Notes under the pieces: generated by a model
What the model was told of the DNA's origin: nothing
Databases searched by the model: none
The model's input: only the letters and a program-made list of their open reading frames with translations
Translations under genes and position numbers: made by a program
Shown: positions 1 to 5,857 of the stretch, one piece after another
Numbering within the stretch: position 1 is the first letter of the stretch
Layout of the letters: each line of letters begins with the position of its first letter
Origin: JBDLIL01 sp039714855
GTDB lineage: Bacteria > Patescibacteriota > Microgenomatia > UBA1400 > PJMF01
DNA: 10,512 nt
NCBI GenBank assembly: GCA_039714855.1
Contig: JBDLIL010000033.1
Location: 1 to 10,512, forward strand
Direction of reading: 5' to 3'

Positions 1-615
1 GATCATTGCTCAAATAAGTCTGCATATAGACTAGAAGGATCCATCTTTGAGTTAATGGTTATGAGCATAGTTGATGAAATGGTGGAAGTGGGAGGGATTG
101 AATGGTTGCGGGAAAATGGCTTCCAAGTAAGTGATGATGATGGCAGGGGAGCAGTTATTGAAATTTTTGAAAGAGCCTTTTTTCAGAAAGGAAGTCAGGA
201 TTATATTAAAAAATTATTTGATCTTCTATATGAAGGAGGATTTGAAGAATTTTCTAAATTGTCTGAAGGAATTGCACTATTTATAGATAGATTGGGAGGA
301 GATCAATACAATAGAGTTCTTATTGAATATGCTAATGCAGACTTTAATTATTTAAGAAATAAAGTTTCATATTCTGTATCTAGCGGAGAGAAAGAGCTTA
401 TAGATTTTTTGGGTAATATTGATGCTCAGTCGGCTTTTGAATCCTCAAGATCTTTTTCTTTAGAACATAATCCTGATTCCCTTGAAGAGAAGGATAAAGA
501 AAGCAAATTGAATAGAGTTAATTTGTTTGGCAAGAATCCTTTTATAGAGTCACTTGATGAAGGTCATCCATTGCGAATTGCCTTTGAAACTGGGAATTTT
601 GCTCCAGATATTTGA
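1..615 (+). CDS. Hypothetical protein, 5' end outside window
   Basis: I do not recognise this protein. The frame is open from base 1 with no stop before the first ATGs at 55 and 61, and no Shine-Dalgarno or -10 box precedes those ATGs, so the gene most likely begins left of the window; 204 residues are visible. The visible part is soluble, acidic and probably mostly helical. It has a hydrophobic patch near the left edge (FELMVMSIVDEM), a helical middle, and a charged linker rich in E, D and K near two thirds, ending in NFAPDI. There is no signal peptide, membrane span or catalytic motif that I can name. It stops with TGA and is followed by a repeat and a strong terminator, so it is the last gene of its transcript. 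Confidence 0.7.
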   Translation, partial: DHCSNKSAYRLEGSIFELMVMSIVDEMVEVGGIEWLRENGFQVSDDDGRGAVIEIFERAFFQKGSQDYIKKLFDLLYEGGFEEFSKLSEGIALFIDRLGGDQYNRVLIEYANADFNYLRNKVSYSVSSGEKELIDFLGNIDAQSAFESSRSFSLEHNPDSLEEKDKESKLNRVNLFGKNPFIESLDEGHPLRIAFETGNFAPDI

Positions 616-633
616 TTCAAATATTTAATATTT

Positions 634-663
634 GGGTTCGAACTTCCTCCCAGAGTGTCAACA
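634..663 (+). repeat. Intergenic repeat, copy 1 (diverged)
   Basis: This is the most diverged member of a family seen four times in the left half of the window. It shares the GGTTCG start, the TCCTCCCA block and a final CAACA with the copy at 1422-1457. Like copies 2 and 3, it lies between a gene's stop and a CCTATAAATAGG hairpin. Taken alone it would be weak; its position in the same gene-repeat-hairpin order supports it. Confidence 0.45.
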
Positions 664-668
664 ATGAT

Positions 669-697
669 AAAAAAGACCTATAAATAGGTCTTTTTTG
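669..697 (+). terminator. Intrinsic terminator
   Basis: A perfect 12-base-pair stem (AAAAAAGACCTA, loop TAAA, then TAGGTCTTTTTT) ends in a run of six T. The A-run and T-run make it able to act on both strands. The same 28 bases occur again at 2993-3020, which is too long to be chance. It ends the transcript of the left-edge gene. Confidence 0.85.
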
Positions 698-700
698 TTA

Positions 701-709
701 TGATAGAAT
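701..709 (+). promoter_or_regulatory. Extended -10 promoter, leaderless start
   Basis: TGA-TAGAAT is an extended -10 element (TGnTATAAT type). It ends 6 bases before the ATG at 716, so transcription should start at or next to the start codon. There is no Shine-Dalgarno sequence and no clear -35 box. The same spacing recurs before 3052, 4198 and 9145. Confidence 0.55.
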
Positions 710-715
710 ATAAAA

Positions 716-1429
716 ATGAATGAAAAAAGAAAAGCACCAGAACAATTGCAGGAATACTTTTTTTATAGAGGTGATTTTGGATTAAAAACTCCCATATTGC
801 AATCTGATGTTAACCTTGTTAAATTTTCTGGTAATCCACATTCTCGTGAGTTTCAAAATCAGTTATTGTGGTTAACTCCATTAAAAAATTATGCAGAAAG
901 AGTTGCTGTTGCAAGAGCCATAGCTCAATTATTAATTTCTCCTAATATTGATCCTGAATTGTTTTCTAGGGTATCCCTGACTGAATATAAAGTTGGTAGA
1001 CAAACTCAGATTTATTCAAGCACTAAAGAATATTTAATGCCTATATCAGGCGATGAAGAGTTGCCATCCCAGGTTATTATTCAAGGTGTTGGTGTTGAAA
1101 ATGTCCGCTTTATGATTCTTGAAGAAGATTCTATAAAAAAATTGGTTGATTTATTAAATCAATCAATACCTAAAGACAAATTAAAAAATTTTCTTGGAAG
1201 AGTTAATATGAGATTGATGGCAAACATATACCCGCCACAAGGTAATGAGTCGCTAACAATGCTTGAATATATTAAAAAGTTTACTGAACAAATATTGGCA
1301 TCTATGGGTGGTTATATTGAAAGAGTTCACAAAACTGATCCTAGAGCTTATGTTTTGGATATTGTTGCTGAAAGTGTTTTTATCTATTTACTAAACGATA
1401 TTGACTTGCAATGGAAAGAGGTAAAATAG
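716..1429 (+). CDS. Hypothetical protein, 237 aa
   Basis: I do not recognise this protein. It is a soluble, mixed-charge product of 237 residues with no signal peptide and no membrane span. Residues about 60-75 form an amphipathic alanine-rich helix (RVAVARAIAQLL). The middle carries short beta-like stretches (SQVIIQGVGVENVRFMIL), and the C-terminal third is helical and ends in DIDLQWKEVK. The ATG at 716 is chosen because an extended -10 box lies 6 bases upstream, which implies a leaderless mRNA. The gene stands alone: a terminator precedes it, and its own TAG stop lies inside the first bases of the next repeat (1422-1457). A single isolated gene between repeats suggests accessory content. 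Confidence 0.75.
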   Translation: MNEKRKAPEQLQEYFFYRGDFGLKTPILQSDVNLVKFSGNPHSREFQNQLLWLTPLKNYAERVAVARAIAQLLISPNIDPELFSRVSLTEYKVGRQTQIYSSTKEYLMPISGDEELPSQVIIQGVGVENVRFMILEEDSIKKLVDLLNQSIPKDKLKNFLGRVNMRLMANIYPPQGNESLTMLEYIKKFTEQILASMGGYIERVHKTDPRAYVLDIVAESVFIYLLNDIDLQWKEVK

Positions 1430-1457
1430 GTTCGGATATCCTCCCACATTCGCAACA
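1422..1457 (+). repeat. Intergenic repeat, copy 2 (uninterrupted form)
   Basis: The copy begins with TAAAATAGGTTCGG, identical to the start of copy 3 at 2897-2910, and continues directly with ATATC-C-TCCCACATTCGCAACA, which in copy 3 is found at 2942-2963 with one difference (C to G). In copy 3 these two halves are separated by 31 extra bases; here they are adjacent. The copy overlaps the 3' end of the preceding gene and supplies its TAG stop codon. Confidence 0.75.
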
Positions 1458-1482
1458 ATTTTTTCCAAACCTCATAAATATT

Positions 1483-1494
1483 CCTATAAATAGG
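1483..1494 (+). repeat. Degenerate copy of the CCTATAAATAGG hairpin
   Basis: The centre CCTATAAATAGG is the same as in the two strong terminators at 669 and 2993, but the outer stem (GA/TC and the A and T runs) is lost. It stands in the same order after a repeat copy, so it looks like a decayed terminator. Whether it still stops transcription is doubtful. Confidence 0.5.
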
Positions 1495-1616
1495 TATAAT
1501 TTTAAGTTCTGACCAATATTTTTTCTAATTTATTTTTCTCGAGTAGGTTTTATAAGATGAATTGGGAGTCGAACATAATTCAACTTACCTATGTTCGAGT
1601 GAATCCACAAAAACTC

Positions 1617-1625
1617 TGTTAAAAT
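1617..1625 (+). promoter_or_regulatory. Extended -10 promoter before the MFS gene
   Basis: TGT-TAAAAT fits an extended -10 box and ends 5 bases before the ATG at 1631. This again predicts transcription starting at the start codon. It supports that ATG over the upstream TTG at 1562 in the same frame, which would lie before the promoter. Confidence 0.45.
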
Positions 1626-1630
1626 ATCCT

Positions 1631-2809
1631 ATGACTCTTCATAAAAATATCAAGTTTATTACTTGGTTTAATTTTTTTCTAGATTTTCGTTTTTATGCTC
1701 CTGTAGCAATACTTTATTTCGCAGAGGTGACTGGTTCATATGCTCTTGGCATGAGTATATTTTCCACAGCAATGCTTTCTTCTGCAGTATTTGAAGTACC
1801 TACTGGAATTTTTTCGGATATGATTGGTAGAAAAAAAACTATAGTTATTGGGGCATTTGCCACTTTATTTTCAGTTATTTTTTATGCTATTGGTGGTGTT
1901 TATGTGGCGCTATTTATTGGAGCAATCTTTGAGGGTTTTGCTAGATCACTTTATAGTGGAAATAACGAAGCGCTTCTGCATGAGACATTATCGGAGGGTA
2001 ATCAACAAAGCGAATACTCTGAATTTTTAGGAAGGACGAGATCTGCAGAACAAGTAGCCCTAGCCATTGCTTCGGTTTCTGGAGCGATTATTGCTTATTG
2101 GTCATTTTCTCTGGTGATGTGGCTTTCCGTGATTCCAGCCGTTTTGGGATTATTGGTTAGCTTTAAAATAGTTGAGCCAAAAATTCTTAAGTCTAAAACC
2201 ACTAATATTTATTTTCACTTGAAAATTGCGATTAAGGAATTTAGGAGAAACAAAAAGCTGAGAATGTTGAGCATAGCTTCCATTTTAGGGTTTGCTCAAG
2301 GTGAGTCTAGTTTTCAATTTCGATCAGCCTTTATTGTTACTCTTTGGCCAATTTGGGCAATTGGAATATCTAAGACTCTTTCGAACATAGGTGCTGCACT
2401 TAGTTTCTATTATAGTGGTAGATTGATAAGGCGCTTTGGAGAATATAAGATGGTGATCACGGGTAGAATCTACGCCCTAATCACGGATATTGTTGCGGTT
2501 ACTTTTCCAAATATTTTCTCTCCTGTTTTATTGTCTTCAAATTCAATATTTTTTGGTGTTAACACTGTTACAACTAGTACACTCAAACAAAGAGAATTTA
2601 CCAAAGAGCAACGCTCAACTATGGGATCATTAATTTCTTTAGGCAGGAGCATCGCTTTTGCAATAGTGGCTTTTTTACTTGGTTTTGTGGCGGATGTTAT
2701 TGGACCTGCGAAAGCATATTTATCAGTAAAAATATTAGCTGCCATTTCGTTGGGTATTTATTGGAAATTATTTAGAGGGGAAAGGTGTTTGGAAAATAAA
2801 GTTACTTAG
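1631..2809 (+). CDS. Major facilitator superfamily transporter
   Basis: This is an inner-membrane transporter of the major facilitator superfamily, about 392 residues, a usual length for a 12-span member. Hydrophobic segments run through the whole protein. Between spans 2 and 3 is the family's motif A in the form GIFSDMIGRKK, and a related FVADVIGPAK occurs at the equivalent place in the C-terminal half. The segment SGNNEALLHETL after span 4 is typical of the drug/sugar-exporter-like branch with unknown substrates. The frame extends upstream to a TTG at 1562, but the ATG at 1631 has an extended -10 box just before it and begins where homologous MFS proteins usually begin. The gene stands alone between two repeat copies. 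The substrate cannot be told from the sequence; export of a drug or metabolite is a guess from the family. Confidence 0.85.
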   Translation: MTLHKNIKFITWFNFFLDFRFYAPVAILYFAEVTGSYALGMSIFSTAMLSSAVFEVPTGIFSDMIGRKKTIVIGAFATLFSVIFYAIGGVYVALFIGAIFEGFARSLYSGNNEALLHETLSEGNQQSEYSEFLGRTRSAEQVALAIASVSGAIIAYWSFSLVMWLSVIPAVLGLLVSFKIVEPKILKSKTTNIYFHLKIAIKEFRRNKKLRMLSIASILGFAQGESSFQFRSAFIVTLWPIWAIGISKTLSNIGAALSFYYSGRLIRRFGEYKMVITGRIYALITDIVAVTFPNIFSPVLLSSNSIFFGVNTVTTSTLKQREFTKEQRSTMGSLISLGRSIAFAIVAFLLGFVADVIGPAKAYLSVKILAAISLGIYWKLFRGERCLENKVT

Positions 2810-2896
2810 AAAGGGTATTTGTTTTCCATCCCCAATACTCAATATTACTGGGAATATTCACCTTTAAATCAGGAAAAACAAAGCATCTATTATCTA

Positions 2897-2990
2897 TAAA
2901 ATAGGTTCGGCTGCGCCCTGCGAAGCCTTGGCGTAGTAGGGATATCGTCCCACATTCGCAACACTTCGACTTTGCTCAGTGCAAGCACAT
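2897..2990 (+). repeat. Intergenic repeat, copy 3, interrupted by a palindrome
   Basis: The outer parts (2897-2910 and 2942-2963) match copy 2 base for base except one position. After CGCAACA it continues with CACTTCGACT-TTG-CTCAGTGCA, which it shares with copy 4 near 5361-5390. Between the two outer parts lies a 31-base insert (2911-2941) described separately. A terminator identical to the one at 669 follows directly. Confidence 0.75.
2911..2941 (+). mobile_element. 31-base palindromic insert (REP/MITE-like)
   Basis: The segment at 2916-2941 folds as CCCTGCGAAGCC, loop TT, GGCGTAGTAGGG: 12 positions, of which 10 can pair (one a G-T wobble). It is G+C rich compared with its surroundings. Copy 2 of the surrounding repeat (1422-1457) lacks exactly these 31 bases, so the insert is recognisable against an empty site. 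It encodes nothing; any movement would need a transposase from elsewhere, which is inference. Confidence 0.55.
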
Positions 2991-2992
2991 GT

Positions 2993-3021
2993 AAAAAAGA
3001 CCTATAAATAGGTCTTTTTTT
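2993..3021 (+). terminator. Intrinsic terminator, second identical copy
   Basis: The 12-base-pair stem with loop TAAA and run of seven T is identical over 28 bases to 669-696. It ends the MFS transcript and stands directly before the promoter of the DUF5680-like gene. Confidence 0.85.
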
Positions 3022-3039
3022 AGTATATATTTGCTATTG

Positions 3040-3045
3040 TATAAT
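3040..3045 (+). promoter_or_regulatory. -10 box, leaderless start
   Basis: A perfect TATAAT ends 6 bases before the ATG at 3052. A TG pair stands directly before it. No -35 box and no Shine-Dalgarno are visible; the T-tract of the terminator occupies the -35 position. The transcript should start at the ATG. Confidence 0.6.
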
Positions 3046-3051
3046 TAAGTC

Positions 3052-3522
3052 ATGAATAAAAAACTCCTCAAGCAATTTCTAATTGACTCTAATAACGCTG
3101 GCTACGCCACTGGAGAAGAGAAACAATGGATTAAAGAAAAAGATGCTTCTACCACTATTCCTTTTGAACAAGGTAAGTGGAAATCTCATGATAATTTCTT
3201 TGGTGGTGAGCCTTATGGCGGCAGAATAGTAGTGTCTTATGAAGGTAAGCCCGTGTGGATGATGGTTTATTATGGTTGGGTGGAAGAAGGCATAGACCCT
3301 GATGCTATTTATGCAATTCTAAGATCAGCCCTAAAGCAAATGCCAGAGGATTACCCTTATCGTGGTCCCAAAGAATATAGAGAGGGAGAATACACATACA
3401 CCAATACTTGGGATGGCGAAGTTGATAGATACTCAGGTAGTGAGCAAATCACTCAAAACGGCAAAGTAATTTATAAAGCAGATTATGTGGGTGGGATGGT
3501 GGATCAGAGGAAGGGATTGTAA
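3052..3522 (+). CDS. DUF5680-like protein, 156 aa
   Basis: A small soluble protein of unknown function that resembles the DUF5680 family, which also occurs as the C-terminal part of some XRE-type regulators. Here no helix-turn-helix precedes it. Family-like features are the opening FLIDSNNAGYATG, the block EPYGGRIVVSYEGKPVWMMVYYG in the middle (an aromatic strand with GxxVWxMxYYG), and the REGEYTYTNTWDGEVDRYSG block near residues 112-130, followed by GSEQITQNGKVIYKADYVGG. The family match is from memory of its pattern, not from a search. The start is fixed by the TATAAT box just upstream. The gene is monocistronic or read through into the Nudix region, as no terminator is visible after it. 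Confidence 0.7.
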   Translation: MNKKLLKQFLIDSNNAGYATGEEKQWIKEKDASTTIPFEQGKWKSHDNFFGGEPYGGRIVVSYEGKPVWMMVYYGWVEEGIDPDAIYAILRSALKQMPEDYPYRGPKEYREGEYTYTNTWDGEVDRYSGSEQITQNGKVIYKADYVGGMVDQRKGL

Positions 3523-3543
3523 AATCAATAAAACTATTTATGA

Positions 3544-3663
3544 AATCAGGCAAAGATTACATTAAACTTAGAACCGGGAAAGTGCGATGAAATAGGTTGG
3601 TTTAATATTGAAGAAGCTGAGAAACTACCACTCTCCATCGTTACTCAGCAAGATATTGCTGTT
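3544..3663 (+). pseudogene. C-terminal remnant of a Nudix hydrolase
   Basis: The frame reads KITLNLEPGKCDEIGWFNIE and continues EAEKLPLSIVTQQDIAVL. This matches the C-terminal element of Nudix proteins; the intact neighbour has LMEPEKCEAWEWFDLDDLP at the equivalent place. No ATG or Nudix box precedes it, and a TGA at 3541 closes the frame upstream, so about the first 80-90 residues of that gene are gone. It runs in frame, without a stop, straight into the intact Nudix gene. A tandem pair reduced by deletion is the simplest explanation. Confidence 0.65.
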
Positions 3664-4089
3664 TTGAAAAAAAGAAAACATCAGGAAAATATTGGTTGTG
3701 CGGTGATAGTGAAAAATAAAAAGAATCAAGTTTTATTAGGAAAGAGAAAGAATGCATATAGATCTGGTTTATATGGATTGCCAGGTGGAAGAATTGATCG
3801 GGATGAAAAAATAGTATCTGCATCTGAAAGAGAATTGCTTGAAGAGACGAACCTAAAAGCCAAAAAATTAAAATATGTTGGTGTAGTCAAAGAGTGGCAA
3901 GATAGTTACAACTTTATTCATTTTATTTATGAATGTTTTGATTGGGATGGTGATGTAAATCTTATGGAACCAGAAAAATGTGAGGCTTGGGAATGGTTTG
4001 ATTTAGATGATTTACCCAAAGATATTTTGCCAGGGCATCTGAAGGCTTTGGAATTGCTAAAAGATAGCAAATTGATGATGGATATTTAA
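3664..4089 (+). CDS. Nudix hydrolase
   Basis: This enzyme of the Nudix family hydrolyses a nucleoside diphosphate linked to another group, typically a (d)NTP or nucleotide sugar; the substrate is not predictable. Residues 42-64 form the Nudix box: G42, E48, then REL-LEE at 56-61, with N63 where most members have Gly. The glutamates of REXXEE that bind Mg2+ are all present. The N-terminal strand NIGCAVIVKNKKNQVLLGKR and the C-terminal EPEKCEAWEWFDLDDLP are usual for ADP-ribose/MutT-like members. The start is uncertain: TTG at 3664 is the only common start codon that keeps the full domain, it has no clear Shine-Dalgarno, and the frame stays open back into the remnant of a second Nudix gene. A start inside that remnant cannot be excluded. 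Confidence 0.85.
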   Translation: MKKRKHQENIGCAVIVKNKKNQVLLGKRKNAYRSGLYGLPGGRIDRDEKIVSASERELLEETNLKAKKLKYVGVVKEWQDSYNFIHFIYECFDWDGDVNLMEPEKCEAWEWFDLDDLPKDILPGHLKALELLKDSKLMMDI

Positions 4090-4152
4090 TGCGAAGTCAC
4101 TGAAGTATTCTGCATATTTTTTCTAAAAATATCATATTTGTGGGATTTATAT

Positions 4153-4178
4153 TCCCCCAATTTTGACAAATTGCGGGA
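4153..4178 (+). promoter_or_regulatory. Palindromic operator candidate over the -35 box
   Basis: The arms 4153-4163 and 4168-4178 are inverted repeats of 11 bases with one mismatch (C4157/C4174) around a 4-base centre TGAC. The palindrome covers the TTGACA -35 box of the following gene, so a bound protein would compete with RNA polymerase. The regulator is unknown. The ATPase itself carries a winged-helix-like segment and could be the binder, but that is inference. Confidence 0.5.
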
Positions 4179-4191
4179 TTCATGATAAATT
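4163..4191 (+). promoter_or_regulatory. Sigma70-type promoter, leaderless
   Basis: A perfect -35 TTGACA (4163-4168), a 17-base spacer and an extended -10 TGA-TAAATT (box at 4186-4191) stand 6 bases before the ATG at 4198. This is the most complete promoter in the left half of the window and predicts an mRNA starting at the ATG. Confidence 0.7.
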
Positions 4192-4197
4192 ATTCTC

Positions 4198-5325
4198 ATG
4201 TTAAAAAGGCACTATCAAAATTTAGGAAAATTTCTAAAAGATAATAAAATCAATATTATTTATGGCCCCAGACAAGTGGGAAAAACAACTCTTATTCAAA
4301 GTTATCTCCAATCACTAAAAGGTGTTAAATATTTAAATAAAACAGGAGATGAGCTAGATTTAGTTCATATTTTTGAGGAGCTTTCTATAAATACTTTCAG
4401 GAGGTTAACTTCAGGCATCGATTTGTTAATAATTGATGAAGCTCAATTGCTTCCTAATATTGGTAGAGGGTTAAAAATTATCAAAGATCATATTCCCAGA
4501 CTAAAAGTTATTGTTACTGGTTCTGCCTCATTTGATTTAGTGAATAAATTGGGAGAGCCACTAACTGGTCGAGATAATATTCTTTATATGTATCCAATGG
4601 CACATTTGGAATTATTAGATGAATTTCCTAAGTATGAGTTGTCACAAAAGCTAAATGACTATTTAATTTTTGGTTCATATCCAGAAATCTTTAGTTATAA
4701 ATCAGATCAAGAAAAACAGGATTATTTGCTTAGATTGGTTAATTCTTACTTGATAAAAGATGTTTTGGCTTTAGAAAAATTAAAAGGTTCTCAAGTAATC
4801 CTTGATTTACTTAGGTTGATGGCTTTTCAAATAGGTCAAGAAGTTTCGACTACAGAATTAGGAGGTAAATTAGGACTGGATCATAAGACAGTGATTCGGT
4901 ACTTAAATTTGCTTGAAAAATCTTTTGTTTTAATGCAAATAAGAGGTTTTAGTAGAAATTTAAGGAAGGAAATTGTTAAATCAAAAAGATATTATTTTTA
5001 TGATAATGGTATTCGCAATGCTTTGATTAGGAATTTCAATGAATTAAATTTTCGTGACGATATCGGAATGCTTTGGGAAAATTTTTTAGTAGCAGAGAGA
5101 ATTAAAAAACAACAATATAAAAAATTCGGAGCCAATAATTATTTTTGGAGAACATACAGTCAAAAAGAAATCGATTGGATAGAAGAAGCCGGAGGTGAGA
5201 TTAATGCTTTTGAATTTAAATGGAGTAAGGCACAAGTAAAAATTCCTATTGATTTTAAAGAGGCGTATCCCAATAGCAAATTTCAAATTATAAACAGGGA
5301 TAATTATTTTGAATTTATTATTTAA
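4198..5325 (+). CDS. AAA+ ATPase with DUF4143 C-terminal domain
   Basis: A 375-residue P-loop ATPase of the AAA_14/DUF4143 type, common in CPR, archaea and host-associated bacteria; its biological role is not settled. Walker A is GPRQVGKTT at residues 23-31 and Walker B is LLIIDEAQ at 76-83, with a sensor-like IVTGSAS at 105-111 and GRD at 124-126. Residues about 213-245 (STTELGGKLGLDHKTVIRYLNLLEKSFV, read in two parts) look like a winged helix. The C-terminus has EIDW (324-327) and FEFKW (338-342), resembling the acidic and ExK residues of PD-(D/E)XK-type folds, as is usual for DUF4143. Length is normal, so the gene looks intact. It has its own promoter overlapped by a palindrome and is followed by a repeat that separates it from the convergent FtsB-like gene. 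Confidence 0.88.
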   Translation: MLKRHYQNLGKFLKDNKINIIYGPRQVGKTTLIQSYLQSLKGVKYLNKTGDELDLVHIFEELSINTFRRLTSGIDLLIIDEAQLLPNIGRGLKIIKDHIPRLKVIVTGSASFDLVNKLGEPLTGRDNILYMYPMAHLELLDEFPKYELSQKLNDYLIFGSYPEIFSYKSDQEKQDYLLRLVNSYLIKDVLALEKLKGSQVILDLLRLMAFQIGQEVSTTELGGKLGLDHKTVIRYLNLLEKSFVLMQIRGFSRNLRKEIVKSKRYYFYDNGIRNALIRNFNELNFRDDIGMLWENFLVAERIKKQQYKKFGANNYFWRTYSQKEIDWIEEAGGEINAFEFKWSKAQVKIPIDFKEAYPNSKFQIINRDNYFEFII

Positions 5326-5340
5326 TTTTTGACTTTTGAC

Positions 5341-5395
5341 TACCTCCTTCCACATTCGCAACACTTCGACTCGCTTCGCTCGCTCAGTGCAGGCG
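5341..5395 (+). repeat. Intergenic repeat, copy 4
   Basis: CCACATTCGCAACACTTCGACT and CTCAGTGCA are shared with copy 3; between them this copy has CGCTTCGCTCG where copy 3 has TTG. The 5' GGTTCGG part of the family is missing. The segment lies between the 3' ends of two convergent genes, the ATPase and the FtsB-like gene. The CACT...AGTG ends allow a hairpin, but there is no T run, so I do not call it a terminator. Similar CTTCGACT..GCTCAGTG elements are scattered through many bacterial genomes. Confidence 0.7.
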
Positions 5396-5746
5396 TTAAA
5401 ACAACAATCCCTGCCACTCCTCCCAGGCAGAAAGATGTTTTTCTTCTTCTGCTTCTATTTCTATAAGTTCTATATCTGGTAATTTTAAGATATATTCGCC
5501 TTCTTTTTGCATTAAAAACTCATCACGTAGTACTTTTTCTCTGGTATTTGGATTTTTAGCTGAACTTATTTTTGTCTCCAGACTTTGAATTTCTAGAGTT
5601 AAATCTGCATTGTGATCCCTAATAGCCTGGGTATCTTTATCTGAACTACGAATTTCTTGAGTAGTTTGATATAAAGATAACCAGAAAACAATGACTAATA
5701 ATGATATAATAAGGGTCGTTAATGGGTTGAAAAACAGCTTACTCAT
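5396..5746 (-). CDS. FtsB/DivIC-like septum formation initiator
   Basis: A small bitopic membrane protein of the division machinery. FtsB/DivIC proteins join FtsL and FtsQ/DivIB in the complex that activates septal cell-wall synthesis. Residues 1-8 are cytoplasmic, 9-26 are one membrane span (LTTLIISLLVIVFWLSLY), about 28-64 form a coiled coil rich in E, Q, L and I, and REKVLRDEFLMQKEGEYIL at 69-87 is the conserved segment after the coil. The C-terminus is an acidic stretch and then WEEWQGLLF, an ending often seen in CPR members. The 116-residue length fits. The gene diverges from the recombinase and converges with the ATPase, so it is a single-gene transcript. The family call is firm; which of FtsB, DivIC or FtsL it represents is not. 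Confidence 0.82.
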   Translation of the reverse strand: MSKLFFNPLTTLIISLLVIVFWLSLYQTTQEIRSSDKDTQAIRDHNADLTLEIQSLETKISSAKNPNTREKVLRDEFLMQKEGEYILKLPDIELIEIEAEEEKHLSAWEEWQGLLF

Positions 5747-5775
5747 GAATATTGCTATAAATCCTTATTTGTGTT

Positions 5776-5781
5776 ATTATA
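5776..5781 (-). promoter_or_regulatory. -10 box of the FtsB-like gene
   Basis: On the minus strand this reads TATAAT. It lies about 30 bases before the ATG whose complement is at 5744-5746, giving a leader of roughly 20 bases. An AAGGA lies in that leader but about 15 bases from the ATG, further than usual. The -35 region would fall in the left arm of the inverted repeat at 5794. Confidence 0.45.
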
Positions 5782-5793
5782 AGCCCTATTAAT

Positions 5794-5830
5794 TTTAACT
5801 AATCTGGAAATTACTATAAAATTAGTTAAA
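5794..5830. promoter_or_regulatory. Perfect 10-base inverted repeat in divergent promoter region
   Basis: TTTAACTAAT (5794-5803) and ATTAGTTAAA (5821-5830) are exact reverse complements around a 17-base centre that contains TATAAA, a possible -10 box for the recombinase. An operator shared by the two divergent genes is the simplest reading. The right arm extended by one base matches 8 of 11 bases of the E. coli XerD half-site of dif, but 17 bases is too wide for the usual 6-8 base crossover region. Confidence 0.5.
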
Positions 5831-5857
5831 TATAAGTTTATAGAAAGATTATAAAGT

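Noticed and set aside
1566..1600. tRNA-like TCGAAC ... GTTCGA pair
   Set aside because: TCGAACAT and ATGTTCGA form an 8-base inverted repeat that recalls a T-arm, but no acceptor stem, anticodon arm or 60-75 base cloverleaf can be built around it.
2470..2745. Minus-strand open frame of 91 codons
   Set aside because: It lies wholly inside the MFS gene on the other strand, has no promoter or ribosome binding site, and the MFS translation is clearly the real one. The same holds for the minus-strand frames at 3641-3823, 5086-5364, 6424-6606 and 6593-6805, and the plus-strand frame at 1848-2030.
4129..4141. AAATAT-C-ATATTT palindrome after the Nudix gene
   Set aside because: The loop of one base prevents a hairpin, no T tract follows, and such AT palindromes are frequent in sequence this AT-rich.
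634..5395. True integron attC array
   Set aside because: The repeats lack the paired RYYYAAC / GTTRRRY core sites, and the nearby recombinase lacks an obvious IntI-specific insertion, so I describe only repeat-separated units.
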